Assembly: GCA_025056955.1 (NCBI GenBank)
Contig: JANWYL010000174.1
Coordinates: 1-6,519 of the forward strand
Origin: Sandaracinaceae bacterium
GTDB lineage: Bacteria; Myxococcota_A; Polyangia; Polyangiales; Sandaracinaceae
Length of the DNA: 6,519 nucleotides
Direction of reading: 5' to 3'
Under the pieces are notes generated by a model, which had not been told where the DNA came from, ran no database searches, and was given only the letters and a program-made list of their open reading frames with translations. A program made the translations under genes and the position numbers. Below, in pieces: positions 1 through 5,124 of the stretch (the stretch's first letter is position 1; each line of letters begins with the position of its first letter).

Positions 1-243
1 CATTTCCAACTTGGTTTGCTGCATGGAAAAAAAGGAAACTTATTTCGTGCGATTGAAGAGCTGGAAACAGCACTTCAAATTTCTGGTGCAAACTTCTCCG
101 TGCTCAGAAATCTTGCGATTCTCTACCAACGGGCGGGCTTTCGTCGCAAAGCGATTGAGGCATGGGAGCATGCGATGGAGCGTGCACCAGATCAGGAAAT
201 GCGGGTGGGGATTTGTGAGCACATCAAGAGCCTCATTCAATGA
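1..243 (+). CDS. TPR-repeat protein, C-terminal end (5' part outside window)
   Basis: The frame is open from the first base and ends at a TGA at 241-243, giving 80 visible residues. They form about two tetratricopeptide repeats. The first covers residues 1-30 (LG at 4-5, A17, A24). The second covers about 32-65, with L39, Y42, G46, A51, W55, A58 and P63 in the consensus positions. A short helical tail follows. TPRs are protein-binding scaffolds, so no enzymatic role is implied. A TTG lies at 16-18, but the repeat pattern continues upstream of it, so it is not the true start and the gene is truncated by the window. The next gene on the same strand is a GltJ-like protein 108 bases on. In Myxococcus the large TPR protein GltI/AgmK is a neighbour of GltJ/AgmX, which makes a GltI-like identity possible but unproven from 80 residues. 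The TPR assignment is firm; the role is not. [The original answer gave no confidence for this entry; the value here was filled in to satisfy the schema.]. Confidence 0.8.
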   Translation, partial: HFQLGLLHGKKGNLFRAIEELETALQISGANFSVLRNLAILYQRAGFRRKAIEAWEHAMERAPDQEMRVGICEHIKSLIQ

Positions 244-336
244 ATCAAATGCGTGCTGACGAGCTGCATCTTAATTCAGGGTGGAAAGTTATACCCATTC
301 GTCTGTTCTGCCAGATGAGTTGGTTTGCTGGGTGGT

Positions 337-341
337 GGAGG
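337..341 (+). promoter_or_regulatory. Ribosome binding site of the GltJ-like gene
   Basis: GGAGG at 337-341 lies 10 bases before the ATG at 352. It supports that ATG over the in-frame TTG at 325, which would add nine glycine-rich residues ahead of the zinc ribbon and has no comparable Shine-Dalgarno sequence at a suitable distance. Confidence 0.7.
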
Positions 342-351
342 CAAAATTCGC

Positions 352-2163
352 ATGAAATTCCTCTGTCCGAAGTGCAAGCACAAGTATCAAATCGCTGACG
401 AGCGGATTGCGGGCAAGACGCTCAAGATGGATTGCAGAAAGTGTGGACACACTTTTCTCATCCATCCTGATTTGGCCATTCGGGAACCTTCTGGGGTCGG
501 TTCTGCGCCGACGCCTGTGCCTTCTTCTGTGCTCAATGTGGCGGCAATCGAACGGATTGCCAAGGGAGGGAGTGCTCCCTCAGCTCCAAGTGGAGCAGCA
601 GCGCATGGATTGCTTGGAACGGATTTTCAAAAGTCGATAGCCAAGACGACCCGCACGCCTCCTCCTCCCCCTCCAGCTCCTCCCAATCCCTTGGATCAGT
701 GGTATGTGGCCATCAATGGTGTGCCTGTCGGCCCAATGAAGCGCGAAGAGATTGTGCGTCGGATTGCCCAGGGGGAGGTGACAGAAGGGTCCCTGTGTTG
801 GAGGGAGGGGCTCGACGATTGGTGCCGCTTGAGTGACTTGCCAGAACTGGTTGGGCTCCTGCGTCGGGCAAGTCCTTCAGCAATTCCTCCTCCCCGGTCT
901 CCAGCCAGAACCCCTCTCCCTGCTCCATCGGCCCGTGCCGCTTCGGTGACCCAAAGGAGGTCTCTTTCCTCCAACGTGGTCCCCATCGGTGGTCGACTTG
1001 GTGGAGCTTCTGCACCAGCAATTGAAGAAGAAGTGGGTCCTGAAGAACCCACTATGGTTGGGCGCTTCGACTTCAGCTGGGCAGAGAAGGCAGCTCCTGA
1101 GCCCGCGAAGGCAAAGGCAAGCCCTTCTGTGGCTCCGGCTCGTCCCTCTTCCCGCCCCAGTTCAAACCTTGCGTCCACAGAGTTGGATGCAGCACTCCTT
1201 CCAGCGGAACCGCTCCCTCACAGTGCTGAGGCATCAAAGGGAGCCGCTGTAACTGCGACATCTGCTGCCAGTGCGGCAATATCCCAGCCTGCTCCAAAAG
1301 CAGTGCCTACAGCTCCGAATGCTGCATCGGAGCCACTGGCGAAGGTCACCTCCCACCCTCCTCCCGCTTCTCCTTTACCATCGTCTCCTGCTGAGCCTTC
1401 CTCTGAACGCAAAGGGCTATCTCCTCCTGTGCTTATGGGGGTAGCAGGAGCTGTTGCTTTTGGAGCTGTTTTTGCGTTTATCTTGGGAACGCGGCTTGCT
1501 TCTTCTCGCAACCTTAATCTCCCTTCGGACCAAACCCCCAGTCAAGCTGCAACACAACCAATGCCACAATCCGCACAGCCACCTTCCCCACCGATCCAAC
1601 TACCCGAAGCCCCTCTCCTTCCTCCTCCAGAGGCTTCTCCCTCTGAGACACAAGCGCCAGCTGAACCGAAGCCAAACAAAGAAGTTGAGTCGAGCGCGCT
1701 TCGCTCTGCTTCACGCACTTCCAAAGGAGATTCCTCCGGAAAGCAAAAAGGAAACAATTCGCCTCAGGAATCTCCTGCCTCGGATCGTTTCGCTGCTTTT
1801 GCGGAGCAAAGCGATGGAGTAGTGCCTTTGGCAAGCAGGCGGGCAAGCTTAGGGGACAACGAATCCTCGGGCAAGCAAGGGCTTGAGGCAGACCAGATCC
1901 GCACGGTTGTCACGCGCGAGCGAGCCACACTCAACCGTTGTTGGGAGATGGAGCTTCGCCGTTTGGGACATGCTTCAAACACTCGCTTGGATGTTGATAT
2001 TGTCATTGGTGCCTCAGGCGCTGTGACTCAGGTTCAAGTGCGGGGCCAAAATGTCGGCTCGCTTGCAGAATGCATCGAGCGTGCTGTGCGCCTGTGGCGA
2101 TTTCCTGCCTCAGGAGGCAGCACGCGGACATCGTTTCCTCTCGTTTTCTCAGGCAATGAATGA
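352..2163 (+). CDS. GltJ/AgmX-like zinc ribbon-GYF-TonB-like envelope-spanning protein
   Basis: A 603-residue protein of modular build. Residues 1-36 are an MJ0042-type zinc ribbon with C5, C8, C28 and C31 as likely zinc ligands. Residues 117-167 are a GYF_2 (DUF4339) domain, with WYV at the start, GPM at 127-129 and W150/W157. Residues 168-358 are a Pro/Ala/Ser-rich linker carrying an acidic patch at 225-243. Residues 359-381 are a single membrane span. Residues 382-500 are a second Pro/Ser-rich linker, probably periplasmic. Residues 510-600 are an AgmX/PglI-type TonB-like C-terminal domain with C530 and C574, a likely disulfide pair, and the WRFP motif at 582-585. Expected topology is N-in, C-out across the inner membrane. 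The same domain order is found in Myxococcus GltJ, where the cytoplasmic part is reported to contact the polarity GTPase MglA and the C-terminus acts in the periplasm. Non-motile relatives with this architecture exist, so a motility role here is inference. The ATG was chosen on its GGAGG and on the zinc ribbon beginning at the second residue. Start and domains are confident; exact orthology is not. Confidence 0.9.
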   Translation: MKFLCPKCKHKYQIADERIAGKTLKMDCRKCGHTFLIHPDLAIREPSGVGSAPTPVPSSVLNVAAIERIAKGGSAPSAPSGAAAHGLLGTDFQKSIAKTTRTPPPPPPAPPNPLDQWYVAINGVPVGPMKREEIVRRIAQGEVTEGSLCWREGLDDWCRLSDLPELVGLLRRASPSAIPPPRSPARTPLPAPSARAASVTQRRSLSSNVVPIGGRLGGASAPAIEEEVGPEEPTMVGRFDFSWAEKAAPEPAKAKASPSVAPARPSSRPSSNLASTELDAALLPAEPLPHSAEASKGAAVTATSAASAAISQPAPKAVPTAPNAASEPLAKVTSHPPPASPLPSSPAEPSSERKGLSPPVLMGVAGAVAFGAVFAFILGTRLASSRNLNLPSDQTPSQAATQPMPQSAQPPSPPIQLPEAPLLPPPEASPSETQAPAEPKPNKEVESSALRSASRTSKGDSSGKQKGNNSPQESPASDRFAAFAEQSDGVVPLASRRASLGDNESSGKQGLEADQIRTVVTRERATLNRCWEMELRRLGHASNTRLDVDIVIGASGAVTQVQVRGQNVGSLAECIERAVRLWRFPASGGSTRTSFPLVFSGNE

Positions 2164-2196
2164 AGTGCCAAACCCTTTGCCTCTCGTCATAATGCC

Positions 2197-2203
2197 GAGG
2201 AGG
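2197..2203 (+). promoter_or_regulatory. Shine-Dalgarno-like GAGGAGG upstream of the membrane protein gene
   Basis: GAGGAGG lies in the 56-base gap after the GltJ-like gene. It is 16 bases from the GTG at 2220, which is long, but 11 bases from an out-of-frame ATG at 2215. No better site lies closer to the GTG. In the gene's frame a TAA at 2190-2192 bars any start further upstream, and no ATG, GTG or TTG occurs between that stop and 2220. Confidence 0.5.
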
Positions 2204-2219
2204 CCTTATAATTCATGGA

Positions 2220-3182
2220 GTGCGCATTCCTCGATGGTGGATATGGACATGCGGGGCCTTGTGGCTTCTGATTGCTGAAGGGGTCGTGCGGGGCCAGGTC
2301 AGGGAGCTCGCTTCTCCATGGGGCCAAGAGAAGCCCAAGGAACCGATGCATGGGGAAAAAGAAGAGTTGACAATTCCACCCCCTCCGCCTGGCTATTCGC
2401 TGGGGAGTCGGGAGGCTTCTGGAATTCGTCGGCCATCGCTATTCGGAAGCGATGTGCCAATTCGTGCCACAATTGCCACGCGTCTTCGCGCATTGGACTC
2501 AGATTTCCAAGTCCTTGCAGCCCGCGGGGGAAGTAGCGTCGTTGATGGCATTCTTGCAATCGTTACGGGGGCAGCGACGATTGGGATTGGTATTCTCATG
2601 GATACAACGGGAGGGCTCGCTGCGCCCGGTATCACCTCATATCTCTACGTTTATGGGGGGATTGGGATCTTGAGAGGCATTCTTGGCTTTGTGTTTTCTC
2701 GCAATCCATCAAGTGCCGCCATCACATATGCCCACATGCCAATGAGCAACTTGGCTGAAGTTCATGCAAAGCTTCGATATGGTGAAAGCGAGCTTGAGTC
2801 ACTGGCCAGGAATGCAGAAATCTCACGCATTCTCGATGGGGTCCTGAGCATTGGAAGCGGCCTTGCTGTGATCCCTCTTTACCTTGGGCCTCGCAACTTT
2901 ACGTTTACGGCGCCCTTTGACTACTTCATTTTGGTGGGGGCGGTGATTTCTGCCACGACTGGAATGGTGGTTTTGTTTGGAACTCACGAGGCTGAGCGCA
3001 GGTGGGTGGCGTATCGCGAGCTTCGTGATCGTTTGCGCTCAACAGAACAAGGGGCTGCGGACGAGGCGGAGCTTGAACGTGCGGCACGGGAAGCGGCCCG
3101 AACCACGAAACAAAGCAGCCTGTATGAATTGCGATGGGGGTGGGCCGATGGACCATGGGTGGGTGTGGGCTACTGGCTATGA
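2220..3182 (+). CDS. Secreted/membrane protein of unknown function with duplicated two-helix unit
   Basis: A 320-residue protein that I cannot assign to a named family. Residues 1-26 look like a signal peptide (RIPRWW, then a hydrophobic core, ending near RGQ). A proline box (PPPPPGY) follows at 53-59; similar boxes occur in many uncharacterised myxobacterial envelope proteins. Four hydrophobic segments lie at about 108-127, 140-160, 204-223 and 233-254. They form two related pairs: SSVVDGILAIVTG at 105-117 matches SRILDGVLSIGSG at 202-214, and both are preceded by an LA-A-R or LAR element. Residues 255-297 are charged and probably helical. The last 20 residues are rich in Trp, Gly and Tyr and end in YWL. 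The GTG start is forced by the upstream stop and supported by the signal peptide. The gene follows the GltJ-like gene by 56 bases, so co-transcription is plausible. It ends 54 bases before ssrA. An inner-membrane location is most likely; function unknown. Confidence 0.82.
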   Translation: MRIPRWWIWTCGALWLLIAEGVVRGQVRELASPWGQEKPKEPMHGEKEELTIPPPPPGYSLGSREASGIRRPSLFGSDVPIRATIATRLRALDSDFQVLAARGGSSVVDGILAIVTGAATIGIGILMDTTGGLAAPGITSYLYVYGGIGILRGILGFVFSRNPSSAAITYAHMPMSNLAEVHAKLRYGESELESLARNAEISRILDGVLSIGSGLAVIPLYLGPRNFTFTAPFDYFILVGAVISATTGMVVLFGTHEAERRWVAYRELRDRLRSTEQGAADEAELERAAREAARTTKQSSLYELRWGWADGPWVGVGYWL

Positions 3183-3185
3183 ATC

Positions 3186-3213
3186 TTGCACGATCAGCAG
3201 ACCGAGCTAAATT
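3186..3213 (+). promoter_or_regulatory. Candidate ssrA promoter
   Basis: TTGCAC at 3186-3191 and TAAATT at 3208-3213 are separated by 16 bases. They match the sigma-70 boxes in 3 and 4 of 6 positions. Transcription would begin near 3220 and leave a leader of about 17 bases, to be removed by RNase P at 3237. The boxes are weak, and read-through from the preceding gene is an alternative. Confidence 0.3.
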
Positions 3214-3283
3214 GATGTTGTGGCTCTTTGAACGATGGGGGTGCAATGGTTTCGACGGGGGTGATGAAGCGAAAGCGGCGTGC

Positions 3284-3316
3284 CGCCGGTCCTAGTGACG
3301 GCGTAAAACCACTAGG
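3284..3316 (+). other. tmRNA pseudoknot PK1
   Basis: CGCC (3284-3287) pairs with GGCG (3300-3303), and CCTAGTG (3291-3297) pairs with CACTAGG (3310-3316). The two stems interleave as an H-type pseudoknot. It ends 10 bases before the resume codon at 3327, the position and spacing expected of PK1, which helps set the resume codon. Confidence 0.8.
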
Positions 3317-3326
3317 AAAAATAAGT

Positions 3327-3365
3327 GCGAACGACGGGACTTACGCCTACGCTGTTGCGGCTTGA
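3327..3365 (+). other. tmRNA proteolysis-tag reading frame (ANDGTYAYAVAA)
   Basis: The resume codon is GCG at 3327. The frame encodes ANDGTYAYAVAA and ends with TGA at 3363-3365. The AND start and the small hydrophobic AVAA end fit the signals read by SmpB-dependent resumption and by ClpXP-type proteases. An A occupies position -4 relative to the resume codon, as in E. coli tmRNA. The middle (GTYAY) differs from the acidic residues common in proteobacterial tags. Confidence 0.93.
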
Positions 3366-3566
3366 TTCAAAGCACGCAACCGTTGTGAGCAGGGCGCCGG
3401 TCCCCTGCTTGTGACGTAATCAAGGCTGGCTAGGCACCTTTCTGGCGCGCAGAAAGGTGCGACACGCTGCTGCGCTAGATCCAAAGGGCCTGCCCGTGGG
3501 CGTCCTATGGGTCGAAGCCAATACACGGGCTACGCACGTAGTCGCTGTAGCGGAGCACCCTCGGAC

Positions 3567-3599
3567 GCGGGTTCGATTCCCGCCACCTCCAATTTTTTT
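3567..3599 (+). terminator. Possible ssrA terminator (T arm plus T-run)
   Basis: Seven T residues (3593-3599) begin two bases after the tmRNA 3' end. The nearest stem is the T arm, nine bases upstream, so this is not a canonical hairpin terminator. The T-run may still end transcription before the convergent flippase gene, whose stop lies at 3637-3639. Confidence 0.35.
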
Positions 3600-3636
3600 G
3601 AGGCTGAAAGGGGGTGGTTTGTGTTTTGTTCATGCC

Positions 3637-5124
3637 CTAGTAAGAGTGGTTGGGGCCCTTGCTTCCCCGGATTTGTTTGACCAGGGCGTAAAAAGCGGAG
3701 GGGTCGAGGATGCGCAAGGCTCCCAAGTAGGCGCAAATGCTTGCAATGACAGCAGTGCCCAAAGTGAGAGGGTCTTTTACCCAGGGGGCAAGAAGGGTTT
3801 GATTCATGAAGCACACAAAAATTCCAGCACCAAGGGGGCCTGCGTAAAAGCGCAAAAGGGAGGGAGCGCCATTGAGATGGAAAAATGGTCTAGAGGCTTT
3901 CCACAAAAGAAGTGATCCTGCTGTCATTGCAACAACATGACCGAGTGCGAAGCCGAACATTCCAATAGTCAGGCTCCCAACTGCGGTAAGTAGCCACACA
4001 AGAACGCCATTGATCACCTGAAAGCGCAATGCCAGGTGTGGTTTGCCAACTGCGTAAAGCACTGGAATAAGGACATTTGGGAGCAGGCCTAGCGTGATTC
4101 CTCCCGCATATACTGCGAAGAGGCTAGTGGCAGGTAGCCACTGGTCAGAAAACACAATTCGGGTGATGTCTTCTGCAAGGCCAACGAACACAGAGCCCAC
4201 GCCGAAACCCAGACTCAAGGCGACGCGCAAAAACTGTTCAAGTGCCGAGCGAAAGTGGTTGGTTTCGGCCTGCAAGCGGCTGAGCAGCGGGAAGACGATC
4301 CGTCCAAGGAGGTTTACGAATGTGAGCACAAATAGGCCGTTTTCGAGTGCCCAATTGATAAACCCCACCGCCTGGGCTCCGAAAAGGGTGCCACCAATCA
4401 AGGGCACGGCAGAGCGCGTCAAAAAAACCACTATCACCCGCAGTTGATGAGCGACTCCAAAAGAGAGCAGGGATTTCCATGCATCAAGGTCAAATTTCCA
4501 GAACGGTTTCAAGGGGCGAAATAAGAGGGCGAGGATGAGGGATGACAGGGATTGGATGAGAGTGCCTGCAGCGAGGGCCCAAGGCCCAAACCCTAGCCAC
4601 GCAAAAAACACAGCACTTCCATTGAACACAATGCTGTCGACAGAGTCGATCAAAGCAATTGGGACAAAGCGCAACTCGCGCTCAAGCAAGGCAATTGGGA
4701 TAGAACGGAGCGAATTGAAAAAATAAGCGAGCGCCAATGCCCTTAAGATCCAAGGCCCTTGTGAGGGAAATTCTGGCCATAGTGAAGGGAGCCATGGGCT
4801 CGAGAACCAGACCAAAGCGACAACCAAGCTTGCGACTCCAAGCTGGCCAAAAAAAGCAGTTGAAGTTTGACAGGCGGTTGGCGCGCTTTCTTTTTGGATC
4901 AGGGCTGGCCCTAAGCCAATATCGCCCAAAAGAGAAAATAGGCCAGCGGTGAACTGAACCATCACAAAAATCCCAAAGTCGACTGGGCGCAGAAGACGAG
5001 CAAGAGCGAGATTGCCTAGCAGAGTTGCAAGCTGGGCAAGGCCCGATTGAAAGAGGAGAACAAGAGCACCAACCGTTGCCTTCTTCTCGTAGGCCGACGG
5101 GTTGGGTGAGGCTGGGGTGCTCAT
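3637..5124 (-). CDS. Polysaccharide/oligosaccharide flippase, Wzx/PST family
   Basis: A 495-residue polytopic inner-membrane protein of the size and pattern of Polysacc_synt_3-type flippases (MOP superfamily, WzxC-like). These proteins move lipid-linked glycan units from the cytoplasmic to the periplasmic face for O-antigen, capsule or exopolysaccharide assembly. The N-terminal signature is visible: a helix at about 18-40, then LARLLRPVDFGIF at 41-53, and the GDIGLGPALIQ element at 67-77. Hydrophobic stretches recur to about residue 480, consistent with 12-14 spans. The segment DQWLPATSLF at 327-336 is also typical of the family. The ATG at 5124-5122 directly abuts the TGA of the upstream glycosyltransferase, with GGGAG at 5133-5129 as a close Shine-Dalgarno, so translation is probably coupled. 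The gene converges on ssrA with 45 bases between them. The transported glycan cannot be named. Family confident; exact specificity unknown. Confidence 0.92.
   Translation of the reverse strand: MSTPASPNPSAYEKKATVGALVLLFQSGLAQLATLLGNLALARLLRPVDFGIFVMVQFTAGLFSLLGDIGLGPALIQKESAPTACQTSTAFFGQLGVASLVVALVWFSSPWLPSLWPEFPSQGPWILRALALAYFFNSLRSIPIALLERELRFVPIALIDSVDSIVFNGSAVFFAWLGFGPWALAAGTLIQSLSSLILALLFRPLKPFWKFDLDAWKSLLSFGVAHQLRVIVVFLTRSAVPLIGGTLFGAQAVGFINWALENGLFVLTFVNLLGRIVFPLLSRLQAETNHFRSALEQFLRVALSLGFGVGSVFVGLAEDITRIVFSDQWLPATSLFAVYAGGITLGLLPNVLIPVLYAVGKPHLALRFQVINGVLVWLLTAVGSLTIGMFGFALGHVVAMTAGSLLLWKASRPFFHLNGAPSLLRFYAGPLGAGIFVCFMNQTLLAPWVKDPLTLGTAVIASICAYLGALRILDPSAFYALVKQIRGSKGPNHSY

Larger units (their letters stand above)
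3237..3591 (+). ncRNA. ssrA: Transfer-messenger RNA (tmRNA), one-piece form
   Basis: This RNA rescues ribosomes stalled on broken mRNAs. It is charged with alanine, binds SmpB, and supplies a short reading frame that tags the nascent protein for proteolysis. The 5' end GGGGGTG (3237-3243) pairs with CACCTCC reading back from 3590 to 3584. This gives a seven-pair acceptor stem with G3239-T3588 as the G3-U70 alanine identity pair, and A3591 as discriminator. The D-arm-like segment (GGTTTCGACGGG) follows at 3248-3259. The T arm is GCGGG 3567-3571, loop TTCGATT, CCCGC 3579-3583. A first pseudoknot precedes the tag frame at 3327-3365. Downstream, a perfect 10-pair stem (3434-3443 with 3451-3460) has a GC-rich loop able to pair with 3471-3476, as expected of a later pseudoknot. 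The mature length is 355 bases plus CCA, normal for bacteria. The CCA is not encoded: the discriminator is followed by ATTT. The gene is not permuted into two pieces. Confidence 0.97.

Noticed and set aside
270..295. A promoter before the GltJ-like gene, with TTATAC at 289-294 as a -10 box
   Set aside because: No acceptable -35 box lies 15-19 bases upstream, so it was not listed as a feature.
11..330. An 11-base direct repeat, TTGGTTTGCTG, at 11-21 and 320-330
   Set aside because: Only two short copies, one inside a coding region, with no further symmetry. It is most likely chance.
325..351. A TTG start giving nine extra residues on the GltJ-like protein
   Set aside because: The extra residues are glycine-rich and precede a zinc ribbon that normally begins at the N-terminus. 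GGAGG is correctly spaced for the ATG at 352.
696..1178. A long antisense open frame within the GltJ-like gene
   Set aside because: The Pro/Ala/Ser-rich coding strand lacks stops on the complement by composition. The translated product shows no domain.
3457..3915. A 152-residue open frame on the + strand across the end of ssrA
   Set aside because: It lies inside the tmRNA and then antisense to the flippase. It has no ribosome binding site and no recognisable domain.
4094..4447. A + strand open frame antisense to the flippase
   Set aside because: It is a shadow of the flippase coding strand, with no domain and no start signal.
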